Origin: an uncultured Prevotella sp. | Lineage (GTDB): Bacteria; Bacteroidota; Bacteroidia; Bacteroidales; Bacteroidaceae | Assembly: GCA_946186945.1 (NCBI GenBank) | Contig: CAMHPC010000007.1 | Span: 1 to 39,721 of the forward strand | Direction of reading: 5' to 3' | Length of the DNA stretch: 39,721 nucleotides | Notes under the pieces: model-generated | What the model was told of the DNA's origin: nothing | Seen by the model: the letters and a program-made list of their open reading frames with translations, nothing else | The model's database searches: none | Shown: positions 29,000 through 38,742 of the stretch, in pieces | Numbering within the stretch: position 1 is the stretch's first letter | Layout of the letters: the number at the start of each line of letters is the position of its first letter | Translations under genes and position numbers: made by a program

Positions 29000-30187
29000 T
29001 TACTTTATTATGCCTTGCTCGCGGAACACCTTCTTGAGCACCTGTACACCAGTCTCCACCTGCTCCTCCGTGTGAGTGGCCATAAGAGCAAATCTCACGA
29101 GCGTATCCTGAGGCGCACATGCGGGAGGTATCACAGGATTGATAAAGACACCGTTGTCAAACGCCAGTTTGGTCACAGTAAATGTCTTTTCTGCGTCACG
29201 CACATAGAGAGGTATGATTGGACTCTCGGTATCACCTATCTCAAAGCCCTCTTCACGGAATCTCTTTAGTGCATAGTTAGTCACCTTCCACAACTTCTCT
29301 ATACGCTCAGGCTCTGTGCGTATAATGTGAAGGGCTTCCATTGCCGCTGCAGTGGCTGCAGGTGTGTTTGATGCACTGAATATATAAGTGCGACAGGTAT
29401 GACGCAGATAGTTTATGGTTTCTTTATCAGCAGCAACGAAACCACCAATGCTTGCGAGGCTCTTGCTGAATGTGCCCATTATGATATCTACTTCATCGAG
29501 CAGTCCGAAATGATCGCATACGCCTCTACCCTCACGACCGAAGACACCCAGACCATGAGCCTCATCCACCATGATAGAAGCATTGTACTTGTGCTTTAGG
29601 CGTACTATCTCGGGCAGGTTGGCAAGGTCACCCTCCATAGAGAACACACCATCTACCACAATCAATTTAATGGCATTGGGGTCGCATTTCTGCAATTGTT
29701 TCTCCAGGTCCTCCATGTCATTGTGCTTAAACTTCAGTTGCTTGGCAAATGACAACCTGCGACCGTCGACTATTGACGCATGGTCACGTTCATCACAAAT
29801 GATGTAATCTTCCCTTCCACAAATAACAGCCAGCACACCAGAGTTCACAAAGAAACCGGTGGAGAAGCACAGTGCCTCATCCTTGCACTCAAACTCAGCC
29901 AACTGGCGCTCCAGTTCAACATGAATATCGAGGGTGCCATTCAAAAACCTACTTCCGGCACAACCAGAACCGTACTTGTCAAGTGCAGCCTTGGCAGCAT
30001 CTATCACACGCTGGTCGCCAGGCAGGCCTGTATAAGCGTTGGAGCCGAACATAAGAACCTTCTGTCCCTCCATGTCAACCACCGTACCCTGTTTGCTTGT
30101 TATTTCTCTAAAGTAAGGATATACCCCAGCCTCCATATATTTCTGAGGTACACGATAACTTTTGAATCTTTCTTGTAGAAGTCCCAT
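29000..30187 (-). CDS. spt: Serine palmitoyltransferase / alpha-oxoamine synthase family
   Basis: MGLLQERFKSYRVPQKYMEAGVYPYFREI...SNAYTGLPGDQRVIDAAKAALDKYGSGCAGSRFLNGTLDIHVELERQLAEF...VDEAHGLGVFGREGRGVCDHFG...DIIMGTFSKSLASIGGFVAA (PLP lysine). Bacteroidetes Spt-type N-terminus; ATG at 30187 preferred. Confidence 0.82.
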   Translation of the reverse strand: MGLLQERFKSYRVPQKYMEAGVYPYFREITSKQGTVVDMEGQKVLMFGSNAYTGLPGDQRVIDAAKAALDKYGSGCAGSRFLNGTLDIHVELERQLAEFECKDEALCFSTGFFVNSGVLAVICGREDYIICDERDHASIVDGRRLSFAKQLKFKHNDMEDLEKQLQKCDPNAIKLIVVDGVFSMEGDLANLPEIVRLKHKYNASIMVDEAHGLGVFGREGRGVCDHFGLLDEVDIIMGTFSKSLASIGGFVAADKETINYLRHTCRTYIFSASNTPAATAAAMEALHIIRTEPERIEKLWKVTNYALKRFREEGFEIGDTESPIIPLYVRDAEKTFTVTKLAFDNGVFINPVIPPACAPQDTLVRFALMATHTEEQVETGVQVLKKVFREQGIIK

Positions 30188-30226
30188 TTTAATATGGATA
30201 ATTGATGTTATTTTGTTTTTCGGCTG

Positions 30227-30234
30227 CAAAATTA
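30227..30234 (-). promoter_or_regulatory. -7 element TAATTTTG (followed by CA) for spt
   Basis: Reverse complement of CAAAATTA, about 40 nt upstream of spt ATG. Confidence 0.6.
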
Positions 30235-30413
30235 CAAAAAATTTAGAATAAAAAAGTATTTTTGTTCTAAAATATCCCCACAAACTAAAAAAAATCGCCA
30301 ACACATATTTATTAATACACATAAATTCACCAACAAAGTGGAAATTTACACTTTAGAACAAACGAATAAGAAAAACTTCATCCCGCTTTTTCTTTAATAT
30401 CGTAAACTTAGAT

Positions 30414-30421
30414 TAACTTTG
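30414..30421 (+). promoter_or_regulatory. -7 element TAACTTTG (followed by CA) for the lipid kinase
   Basis: Matches TAnnTTTG, 24 nt upstream of ATG 30445. Confidence 0.65.
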
Positions 30422-30444
30422 CACGGCAGAAAGAAAAAAAAACG

Positions 30445-31449
30445 ATGAAAATATTATTTATTCTGAATCCTATATCTGGAGCAATAAAGAAAGCTGGCAT
30501 TCCGAAAATGATTGACAAATATTTAGACCACACCAAGTTCAATCATGATATCGTATATACGGAATACGCTGGTCACGCAACAGAGATTGCGAGAAAAGCG
30601 TCTAAAGAAGGTGTTGATATTGTTGTTGCTGTGGGCGGCGATGGTACCATAAACGAGGTTGGCAGGGCTCTGATACATACCAATACCGCCATGGCCATTA
30701 TACCTTGCGGCAGCGGAAACGGCTTGGCTCGCCACCTTAGAATACCCATAAACATAAGAAAATCCATTGAATTGATAAACCAATGCGAGATCAGGCTTCT
30801 CGATTATGGCACGATTAACGACCGTCCGTTCTTCTGCACTTGCGGTGTGGGGTTCGATGCCTTTATCAGCATGAAATTTGCCAAAGGCAAGAAACGCGGA
30901 AAACTTCGTTACGTAAAGTTGGTTCTTAGTGAAGGGTTACGCTACAAGGGCGAGACGTACAAGGTGATTGACGATAGCGAAGATGGTCCCAAGGAGCATT
31001 TTGCTTATCTGATATCTTGCGCGAACGCTTCACAATATGGCAACAACGCATACATAGCACCACAGGCTTCGATGGCTGACGGTTTGCTCGATGTAATCAT
31101 CATGGAACCCTTTGGCTTCCTCGATGCGCCACAGATGGGTTTTGACATGATGAACAAGACGCTCAATAAGAGTTGCAAAGTCAGAACATACACCACTAAG
31201 CATATCAATGTGCAGAGAGAACAACCAGGTCCGGTGCACTTCGATGGTGACCCAATGGAGATGGGACGCGAAATAGATATCAAGATAGTAGAAAAAGGCA
31301 TAAACATCTTGGTAAACCCCGTGACAGACACAAAGAAGGTGAAACCAAACGCAGTACAAAACACGATATGCCAACTATTCAACTATATCACGTCGTTCCA
31401 CAAAGGAATATCAACGGGTGGAAAGCGACTGTGGAGAAAACTCAGTTGA
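30445..31449 (+). CDS. Diacylglycerol/sphingosine kinase-family lipid kinase (YegS/DagK-like)
   Basis: FILNPISG; VVAVGGDGTINEVGRALI; IIPCGSGNGLARHLRI; CGVGFDAFI; VHFDGDPMEMG. Confidence 0.9.
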   Translation: MKILFILNPISGAIKKAGIPKMIDKYLDHTKFNHDIVYTEYAGHATEIARKASKEGVDIVVAVGGDGTINEVGRALIHTNTAMAIIPCGSGNGLARHLRIPINIRKSIELINQCEIRLLDYGTINDRPFFCTCGVGFDAFISMKFAKGKKRGKLRYVKLVLSEGLRYKGETYKVIDDSEDGPKEHFAYLISCANASQYGNNAYIAPQASMADGLLDVIIMEPFGFLDAPQMGFDMMNKTLNKSCKVRTYTTKHINVQREQPGPVHFDGDPMEMGREIDIKIVEKGINILVNPVTDTKKVKPNAVQNTICQLFNYITSFHKGISTGGKRLWRKLS

Positions 31450-31458
31450 CAATAAGCC

Positions 31459-32172
31459 TCACCAAAGGTAAAAATCTTTCATAAGTTCCTGATACTGCGG
31501 CAAACGTCCGTTGTTCGCATCCTGCAATACGAGCCTTTCATATCTCACGCATTCGGAATACCTTCTTGAAAGTGTGGTGATATATCTGCGAATTGGTTTT
31601 CCTTTACACGTGCAAACAGCACAAACAGAGGTCTCATAAAATCCGTAATCATGCGCTGTGTCAACCATAACACTCTGGTAATTGAACGGCAGTATCAAGG
31701 TGAATAGTCCATCCTCCGACAATAGTTTTTCTATGGCAGAAAACAAATCCTCCAAAGTTAGTGTGTCATTATGTCTTGCTGTGGCTAATTTTTTGTCAGG
31801 GTTTTTCAGAGAATTAGAAAAATAAGGAGGATTACTGACAATGGCTTTAAAGGCATGCTGGTAATTCTTTCTCAAAGACATCTCCTGTACTGAACTTCTC
31901 ACCAGTGTGAGTCTGTCGGCAAAGGGTGAATTGACGAAATTGTCAGAAGCCTGATCGCAGGCATCATCGTCTATCTCGACAGCCGTCACAAGAGCGTTGT
32001 CAAACCTCTGCGCCATCATAAGTGCTACTACCCCTGTACCCGTTCCTATATCGAGTATGCGAGTGGCTCCTGGTGCCCAAGCACCCAGTAGCACGCCGTC
32101 AGTACCCACTTTCATGGCGCAGGCAGACTGATTTACTGTGAACCTCTTAAATCTAAAGAAACTGTTTGACAT
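31459..32172 (-). CDS. trmN6: tRNA1(Val) (adenine-N6)-methyltransferase-like
   Basis: MSNSFFRFKRFTVNQSACAMKVGTDGVLLGAWAPGATRILDIGTGTGVVALMMAQR; IVSNPPYF (N6-MTase motif). Confidence 0.88.
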   Translation of the reverse strand: MSNSFFRFKRFTVNQSACAMKVGTDGVLLGAWAPGATRILDIGTGTGVVALMMAQRFDNALVTAVEIDDDACDQASDNFVNSPFADRLTLVRSSVQEMSLRKNYQHAFKAIVSNPPYFSNSLKNPDKKLATARHNDTLTLEDLFSAIEKLLSEDGLFTLILPFNYQSVMVDTAHDYGFYETSVCAVCTCKGKPIRRYITTLSRRYSECVRYERLVLQDANNGRLPQYQELMKDFYLW

Positions 32173-32240
32173 GAGGCAAAAGACTTGAAACAATACATCC
32201 TCTATCGGTTTTCATCTACGCAAATCACTTATATGTCATG

Positions 32241-32248
32241 CAAAAGTA
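32241..32248 (-). promoter_or_regulatory. -7 element TACTTTTG (followed by CA) for trmN6
   Basis: Reverse complement of CAAAAGTA matches TAnnTTTG, about 70 nt upstream of the start. Confidence 0.5.
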
Positions 32249-32322
32249 TACAATCTTCGTTTAATAATGTGAGAAAATCCAAAAAAATCAATTAGCATTA
32301 TTCATTAAGCGATAAAAATTCG

Positions 32323-32330
32323 TAACTTTG
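32323..32330 (+). promoter_or_regulatory. -7 element TAACTTTG (followed by CA) for lon
   Basis: Matches TAnnTTTG, overlapping the ORF-track start at 32328, so the ATG at 32382 is the probable start. Confidence 0.65.
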
Positions 32331-32381
32331 CAACTCATTATCTGGCAGCATACCAACAGCCAGTGTTATAATCAAACAAAG

Positions 32382-34844
32382 ATGGAAAGAAATCAAAATA
32401 ATGCATTCCAAATGATTGCCGACTATGAAGGCGACATTGAATCACTCTTCAACGTGCAGGTAGACGGAGAAATTCCTATCCTGGCCACACGCAACATGGT
32501 GGTTTTTCCAGGCATCATAGTCCCTATCCTTATCGGCAGAGAAAGTAGCATAAAACTGGTCAACTTCTGCAGCCACAACCATGAGCAGATTATAGCAGTT
32601 TTCTGCCAGAAAGATACCAGCGTAGACAAGCCCACCGCCAAAGATCTGTACGACGTAGGTGTCTATGCACGTGTGGTTAGGACACTTGAGATGCCTATGA
32701 GCAACAATATGACTGCCATAGTACAGGGACTGGGGCGCTGCAAACTGGAAAACATCGTACATAATCGTCCCTTCCTACAGGGCATCACCACTCCCCTGCC
32801 CGACATCCTCCCGCAGCCCAACGACAGGGAGTTTTCCACTGCGATAGATGATTTCAGAATGAGGTCGGTGGAATATGTGAAAAAGAACGATGAAATACCC
32901 GATGAGTCACAGTTTGCCATCACCAATATCCAGAACAAGGTGATATCAGTCAACTTCATCTGTGCTAACATGCCGTTCAATATCACTGACAAGATACAGT
33001 TGTTGAATGCTCCTTCGGTCAAGGAACGTGTATTTCAGGCTCTGAAGGTATTGCACAAAGAGACTCAGTTGCTCGACTTGAAACACAGTATTCGCAACAA
33101 GACTCAAGAGGATATAGACGAACAGCAGCGTGAATATTTCCTGCAACAGCAGATAAAGAACATAAAGGAGGAACTGGGCAACGGTGAGAACAGTCCGGAG
33201 CGCAAAGACCTCATAGACAAGGCTAAGAAGAAGAAATGGACAGAGGAGGTAAACAAAGTATTCCACAAAGAACTGGATAAACTCGACACCCTCAACCCTC
33301 AAAGTCCTGACTACAGCATACAGATAAACTATCTGCAGACATTCGTAGGACTGCCCTGGGGTGAGTATACCAAAGACGACCTGAACCTGCGCCGTGCACA
33401 GCGTGTGCTCGACCACGACCACTATGGCATGGAAAAGGTTAAGGAACGTATCCTGGAACACATGGCGGTACTCTCGCTGCGCGGCGACCTCAAGTCGCCT
33501 ATCATCTGTCTGTATGGTCCTCCGGGAGTGGGCAAGACCAGTCTGGGCAAGAGCATAGCCGCTGCCCTGCGCCGTAAGTATGTACGTGTGTCGCTTGGCG
33601 GACTACACGACGAGTCAGAGATACGCGGACATCGCCGCACGTACGTGGGAGCCATGCCCGGACGCATCATAAAGAGTATACTCAAAGCAGGCTCTTCAAA
33701 CCCCGTCTTCATACTCGATGAAATAGACAAGGTGACACAGCATACCATAAACGGAGACCCGGCATCGGCACTTCTCGAGGTGCTCGACCCCGAGCAGAAC
33801 AATGCATTCCACGACAACTATCTCGACGTGGACTACGACCTATCCAAGGTGTTGTTTATCGCTACAGCCAATGACCTCAACACCATACCACGACCCCTGC
33901 TCGACCGCATGGAGGTGATAGACGTGAGCGGCTATATCACAGAGGAAAAGATGGAGATAGCGAAAAGACATCTCATTCCTCGTGAACTCGAGAATACGGG
34001 CCTCGACGACTCCAAGCTCTCTTTCAGTAAGGCTACGATAGAAAAGATCATCGAATTATATACCAGGGAGAGCGGTGTGAGACAACTGGAGAAACAGATA
34101 AACAAATCACTCAGAAAACTTGCTTTCATCAAGGCGAGAGACGGTGAACTGCCATACGATAAGATTACGCCAGACAAGTTGATAGACTTGCTGGGCAAGC
34201 CACCTTACTATCGCGACATATATCAGGGCAACGACTATGCCGGAGTAGTGACCGGACTGGCATGGACAAGCGTTGGCGGCGAGATACTCTTTATTGAAAC
34301 CTCACTGAGTAAGGGCAAGGGCTCAAAACTCACTCTCACCGGCAACCTGGGAGATGTGATGAAGGAAAGTGCAGTGATAGCACTCGAGTATGTAAAGGCA
34401 CATGTGGAAAAACTAGGCATAGACTACCGTATCTTCGACCAATGGAACATTCACATCCATGTGCCCGAGGGTGCCACGCCTAAAGACGGACCCTCTGCCG
34501 GCATCACTATCGCTACATCCCTTGCCTCGGCACTCACTCAGCGCAAAGTGCGCAAGAACACCGCCATGACGGGCGAGATAACACTCCGAGGAAAAGTGCT
34601 GCCTGTGGGAGGCATAAAAGAGAAGATACTTGCAGCCAAGCGTGCCGGTATCACCGACATAGTGATGTGTCGTGACAACAAGAAAGACATAGATGAGATA
34701 CCTGATATTTATCTCAAAGGCATCAACTTCCATTATGTGGAAGACGTGACTGACGTGTGGCAGTTTGCACTGACCGACGAGATAGTAGCCAACCCCGTTT
34801 CGCTGACTGTAGATACTGAAAAAGAGGAACAGAAAGAATCATGA
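32382..34844 (+). CDS. lon: ATP-dependent protease La
   Basis: LON N-domain ([22 protein letters not shown]), Walker [14 protein letters not shown], catalytic [10 protein letters not shown] and K in [16 protein letters not shown]. Confidence 0.97.
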   Translation: MERNQNNAFQMIADYEGDIESLFNVQVDGEIPILATRNMVVFPGIIVPILIGRESSIKLVNFCSHNHEQIIAVFCQKDTSVDKPTAKDLYDVGVYARVVRTLEMPMSNNMTAIVQGLGRCKLENIVHNRPFLQGITTPLPDILPQPNDREFSTAIDDFRMRSVEYVKKNDEIPDESQFAITNIQNKVISVNFICANMPFNITDKIQLLNAPSVKERVFQALKVLHKETQLLDLKHSIRNKTQEDIDEQQREYFLQQQIKNIKEELGNGENSPERKDLIDKAKKKKWTEEVNKVFHKELDKLDTLNPQSPDYSIQINYLQTFVGLPWGEYTKDDLNLRRAQRVLDHDHYGMEKVKERILEHMAVLSLRGDLKSPIICLYGPPGVGKTSLGKSIAAALRRKYVRVSLGGLHDESEIRGHRRTYVGAMPGRIIKSILKAGSSNPVFILDEIDKVTQHTINGDPASALLEVLDPEQNNAFHDNYLDVDYDLSKVLFIATANDLNTIPRPLLDRMEVIDVSGYITEEKMEIAKRHLIPRELENTGLDDSKLSFSKATIEKIIELYTRESGVRQLEKQINKSLRKLAFIKARDGELPYDKITPDKLIDLLGKPPYYRDIYQGNDYAGVVTGLAWTSVGGEILFIETSLSKGKGSKLTLTGNLGDVMKESAVIALEYVKAHVEKLGIDYRIFDQWNIHIHVPEGATPKDGPSAGITIATSLASALTQRKVRKNTAMTGEITLRGKVLPVGGIKEKILAAKRAGITDIVMCRDNKKDIDEIPDIYLKGINFHYVEDVTDVWQFALTDEIVANPVSLTVDTEKEEQKES

Positions 34845-35968
34845 CCTTTGAATTGCAGCACACCGACAGTGCCAGTGACGCACGCACAGGCATGATGCAT
34901 ACTGCCCACGGCAGTGTGCCGACACCCATATTTATGCCTGTAGGCACATGTGCCAGTGTCAAGGGCGTACACTTTAGGGAGTTGCGCGAGGATATCGGAG
35001 CACAGATTATACTTGGCAATACGTATCACCTCTATCTGCGCCCGGGTGTGGACGTACTCCAAAAGGCAGGCGGACTGCACCGCTTCAATACATGGGACCG
35101 CCCGATACTTACTGACTCGGGGGGGTTTCAGGTGTTTTCACTTACAGGAATAAGGAAGTTGAGGGAGGAAGGTTGCGAGTTTAGGAGCCACATTGATGGT
35201 TCAAAACATTTCTTTACCCCTGAAAATGTGATTGACACTGAGCGCAAGATAGGTGCAGACATAATGATGGCATTCGACGAGTGTGCTCCTGGCAACAGTG
35301 ACTATGAATATGCAAAACGCAGCATGCAACTCACTCACCGCTGGTTGGACCGTTGTCTGAAGCAATATCAGTCCACCACCCCACTCTATGGGTACGACCA
35401 GTGCCTGTTTCCCATAGTTCAAGGATGTACATACCGTGACCTTCGTGCCGAATCGGCAAAATACATTGCGGACAAGGGGTGCGACGGAAATGCCATTGGC
35501 GGTCTGGCTGTAGGTGAACCGACTGAAGTGATGTATGAGATGATAGAGGTGGTAAACGAGATACTGCCCAAGGACAAGCCCAGATACCTGATGGGTGTCG
35601 GCACTCCGCAAAATATACTGGAGGCAATAGAGCGTGGTGTGGATATGTTTGACTGTGTCATGCCTACGAGAAACGGCAGAAATGCAATGCTCTTCACCTA
35701 TCAAGGCACCATGAACATGCGCAACAAGAAATGGGAATACGACTTCACACCCATAGACCCCGAAGGGTGCCCTACCTCTCGTCTGCATACAAAGGCATAT
35801 CTCCATCACCTGTTCAAAGCGCAGGAACTCCTCGCCATGCAGATAGCCAGCATACACAATCTGTCTTTCTACCTCAGACTCGTTTCCGATGCTCGCAGGC
35901 ATATCCAAGAGGGGGATTTCATCTCATGGAAACGCTCGGTAATAACACAGCTGGGACAAAGAATCTGA
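34841..35968 (+). CDS. tgt: Queuine tRNA-ribosyltransferase
   Basis: HTDSASDARTGMMHTAHGSVPTPIFMPVGT...RPILTDSGGFQVFSL...MAFDECAP...GGLAVGEP...FDCVMPTRNGRN. ATGA overlap with lon. Confidence 0.96.
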   Translation: MTFELQHTDSASDARTGMMHTAHGSVPTPIFMPVGTCASVKGVHFRELREDIGAQIILGNTYHLYLRPGVDVLQKAGGLHRFNTWDRPILTDSGGFQVFSLTGIRKLREEGCEFRSHIDGSKHFFTPENVIDTERKIGADIMMAFDECAPGNSDYEYAKRSMQLTHRWLDRCLKQYQSTTPLYGYDQCLFPIVQGCTYRDLRAESAKYIADKGCDGNAIGGLAVGEPTEVMYEMIEVVNEILPKDKPRYLMGVGTPQNILEAIERGVDMFDCVMPTRNGRNAMLFTYQGTMNMRNKKWEYDFTPIDPEGCPTSRLHTKAYLHHLFKAQELLAMQIASIHNLSFYLRLVSDARRHIQEGDFISWKRSVITQLGQRI

Positions 35969-35973
35969 CACTT

Positions 35974-37179
35974 ATGGAAGGTAAGAGTAGCAGGAAATTC
36001 ACTGGAGACAACATAAGGAGGGGTATCGGCATCCTTTCCGGAGCGTGGTATTGGCTTCGTTCACACCTCTCCATACTCAACCCTGGCAGGTACATCAACA
36101 AACTGGATTGGTATATCATCAGGAAATTCATAGGCACATATATCTATGCCATAGTCCTGATTATTTCGCTGTCCATAGTATTCGACATAAATGAGAACCT
36201 TGCAAAATTCACACAGTATCATGCTCCGCTGCGTGCCATAGTCTTTGACTATTACGTCAACTTTGTGCCATATTTCTCCAACCTCTTCAGCGCTCTGTTC
36301 GTATTTATTGCCGTAATATTCTTCACCTCAAAACTTGCCGGCAACAGCGAGATTATCGCTATGCTGGCATCAGGCGTGTCGTTTAAGCGGCTGATGCGCC
36401 CCTACATGATATCATGTGTACTCATCTCGGCTGTCAGTTATTACCTCAGCGCATACGTCATACCACACGGCACAGTGATAAGGCAGAACTTCGAAACACT
36501 TTACAAGAACAAGAAGAAGAACACGGCAGCCGAGAACGTGCAGTTGCAAGTGGGAGACGGCGTGATAGCATACATACAATACTACGACAACAGGGCAAAG
36601 AAAGGATATGGCTTCTGTCTGGATAAGTTTGAAAACAAGAAACTGGTCAGTCACATGACTGCGACAGAGATACAGTACGACACCATATCCGAATCAAAAA
36701 ACCACTGGACAGCATACAACTGGCGGATAAGACAATTGAAGGGACTGCGTGAAGACATCACTCATGGCATGAAGAAAGATACGATGATCATGATGGAACC
36801 CACAGACTTGGTTTATTCCAAAGGTCAACAGGAGACATTTACCAGTCCACAACTCCTTGAGTATATCTCTAAGCAGCAGACACGTGGCTCGGGAAACGTG
36901 GTGCAATACGAGGTGGAATATCATAAGAGAATTGCATCCGCCTTTGCGTCATTCATCCTTACCACAATCGGCCTGTCCCTCTCATCGCGCAAGCGTAAAG
37001 GTGGCATGGGCATGTACTTGGGCATAGGATTGGTTCTGAGTTTTGGCTATATCATGTTACAGACTGTATCTGCCACCTTTGCCATACAAGCCGGTGTACC
37101 AGCCATATTGGCGGCATGGATACCGAATATATTATTCACCATGATAGCATATCTATGCTATCGTAAAGCGCCCAATTAA
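35974..37179 (+). CDS. LptF/LptG-family permease (YjgP/YjgQ)
   Basis: KLDWYIIRKFIGTYIYAIVLIISLSIVFDINENLAKF...PYFSNLFSALFVFIAVIFFTSKLAGNSEIIAMLASGVSFKRLMRPY. Start uncertain (35926 or 35974); the track start at 35731 lies inside tgt. Confidence 0.88.
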   Translation: MEGKSSRKFTGDNIRRGIGILSGAWYWLRSHLSILNPGRYINKLDWYIIRKFIGTYIYAIVLIISLSIVFDINENLAKFTQYHAPLRAIVFDYYVNFVPYFSNLFSALFVFIAVIFFTSKLAGNSEIIAMLASGVSFKRLMRPYMISCVLISAVSYYLSAYVIPHGTVIRQNFETLYKNKKKNTAAENVQLQVGDGVIAYIQYYDNRAKKGYGFCLDKFENKKLVSHMTATEIQYDTISESKNHWTAYNWRIRQLKGLREDITHGMKKDTMIMMEPTDLVYSKGQQETFTSPQLLEYISKQQTRGSGNVVQYEVEYHKRIASAFASFILTTIGLSLSSRKRKGGMGMYLGIGLVLSFGYIMLQTVSATFAIQAGVPAILAAWIPNILFTMIAYLCYRKAPN

Positions 37180-37196
37180 CAAGACACTATTAAAAG

Positions 37197-38558
37197 ATGA
37201 GATTTGACGAACTGTACCTGAGCGACAATGTGCTTGATGCATTGGACGACATGAGGTTTGAGACCTGTACACCTATACAGGAGAAATGTATCCCCGAAAT
37301 ACTCGACGGTCATGACATAGTGGGAGTGGCTCAGACGGGTACCGGCAAGACTGCCGCCTACCTGCTGCCTATACTCAGCCTGATAGACGACGGTCTCTAT
37401 CCTGATGATGCAATCAACTGCATCATCATGAGCCCTACCAGGGAATTGGCGCAACAGATAGACCAAGCCATGCAGGGCTTCAGTTATTATATAAATAATG
37501 TGAGTAGCGTGGCTGTATATGGTGGCAATGATGGCAATCGCTATGACCAGGAGACAAAGGGCTTGCAGATGGGTGCCGATGTTATTATTGCTACACCCGG
37601 ACGCTTGATAAGCCACATAAACATGGGACATGCCGACCTGAGCAGGGTGAGTTTCTTCGTACTCGATGAAGCAGACCGTATGCTCGACATGGGGTTCAGC
37701 GACGACATAATGATGATAGCCAAACAATTGCCCCAGCAGTGTCAGACTATCATGTTCTCTGCTACCATGCCCACAAAAATAGAGCAGTTGGCAAAATCTC
37801 TGCTCAATGACCCTGTAGAAATCAAGATAGCAGTAAGCAAGCCGGCAGCCAAGATACGTCAGGGAGCATACGTGTGTCACGAGAACCAGAAACTGGGTAT
37901 TCTAAGACATCTGTTCCATAAGAACCAACTTAAACGAGTCATCGTCTTCGGCAGTTCCAAACTCAAGGTACACGATATCAACAGGGCTTTGAGGCAGATA
38001 AACATCAACAGTGGAGAGATGCACTCAAACCTCAGTCAGTCGGAACGCGATGACATGATGTATAAATTCAAGACAGGGCAGATAGATGTACTGATAGCCA
38101 CGGATATTGTGGCACGTGGCATAGACATAGACGACATAGCCATGGTAATCAATTACGATGTACCCCACGACAGTGAGGACTATGTACACCGTATAGGACG
38201 CACTGCCCGAGCTGACCGCGATGGCAGAGCGCTCACCCTGGTGCGCGGACGCGAGATTGCCGATTTCATGAAGATAGAAAAGTTTCTCGGTTATGCAGTT
38301 GACAAATTGCAACTGCCCGACGGTCTGGGCGAAGCACCGGAATACAAAGCCATGAAAGCAACTAATGGCCGTGGGAGAAGACACGACAACCAAAAAGGCA
38401 GGAAGAATGTAAGAAGAAACAAAAAGACCTCCGGCAACAAGGCTGTTGCAAATAAAGAGAAAACCGTCTCCCCTACAAAGGAAACCAACAAGAAACCAAG
38501 AAAGAAAAGAAATCATAATCGCTCAAAAACAGTTGATAAAAATCAAGAAAACAACTAA
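37197..38558 (+). CDS. DEAD-box RNA helicase
   Basis: AQTGTGKTAAYLLP; PTRELAQQ; VLDEADRMLDMGF; SAT; HRIGRTARADR; basic Lys/Arg-rich C-terminal tail. Confidence 0.95.
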   Translation: MRFDELYLSDNVLDALDDMRFETCTPIQEKCIPEILDGHDIVGVAQTGTGKTAAYLLPILSLIDDGLYPDDAINCIIMSPTRELAQQIDQAMQGFSYYINNVSSVAVYGGNDGNRYDQETKGLQMGADVIIATPGRLISHINMGHADLSRVSFFVLDEADRMLDMGFSDDIMMIAKQLPQQCQTIMFSATMPTKIEQLAKSLLNDPVEIKIAVSKPAAKIRQGAYVCHENQKLGILRHLFHKNQLKRVIVFGSSKLKVHDINRALRQININSGEMHSNLSQSERDDMMYKFKTGQIDVLIATDIVARGIDIDDIAMVINYDVPHDSEDYVHRIGRTARADRDGRALTLVRGREIADFMKIEKFLGYAVDKLQLPDGLGEAPEYKAMKATNGRGRRHDNQKGRKNVRRNKKTSGNKAVANKEKTVSPTKETNKKPRKKRNHNRSKTVDKNQENN

Positions 38559-38613
38559 AGCACCAGTCTAACTTACTTTTTTCTACATTTTTTGCATTTT
38601 TTCTTTCAAAAAG

Positions 38614-38644
38614 TTTGCAATATCAAAAATTATCTGTAATTTTG
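38614..38644 (+). promoter_or_regulatory. Canonical Bacteroidetes promoter for gdhA: TTTG-N19-TAATTTTG
   Basis: -33 TTTG at 38614-38617, exactly 19 nt spacer, -7 TAATTTTG at 38637-38644 followed by CA. Confidence 0.8.
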
Positions 38645-38742
38645 CAACCGAAAAATTAAAAGACACACATTCCTGTCTTTTTGATTTAATGAGACAACAT
38701 TATTACAGACTATTGAGATAAACATTTTAAGGAAAAAGATTT

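Noticed and set aside
30188-30322. 45-aa N-terminal extension of Spt with hydrophobic residues
   Set aside because: Overlaps the -7 element at 30227-30234 and the AT-rich intergenic region; Spt homologues start at MGLLQ.
32328-32381. N-terminal extension of Lon in the ORF track
   Set aside because: Begins inside the -7 promoter element; ATG 32382 is more plausible.
35201-35908. 235-aa minus-strand ORF opposite tgt (also 37176-37880 opposite the DEAD helicase and 15976-16620 opposite prfA)
   Set aside because: All lie in the same kind of antisense frame of well-conserved genes; best explained by codon bias avoiding stops in that frame.
35731-35973. N-terminal extension of the LptF/G ORF overlapping tgt
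   Set aside because: Lies inside tgt in another frame and lacks permease-like sequence; start moved to 35974 (or 35926).
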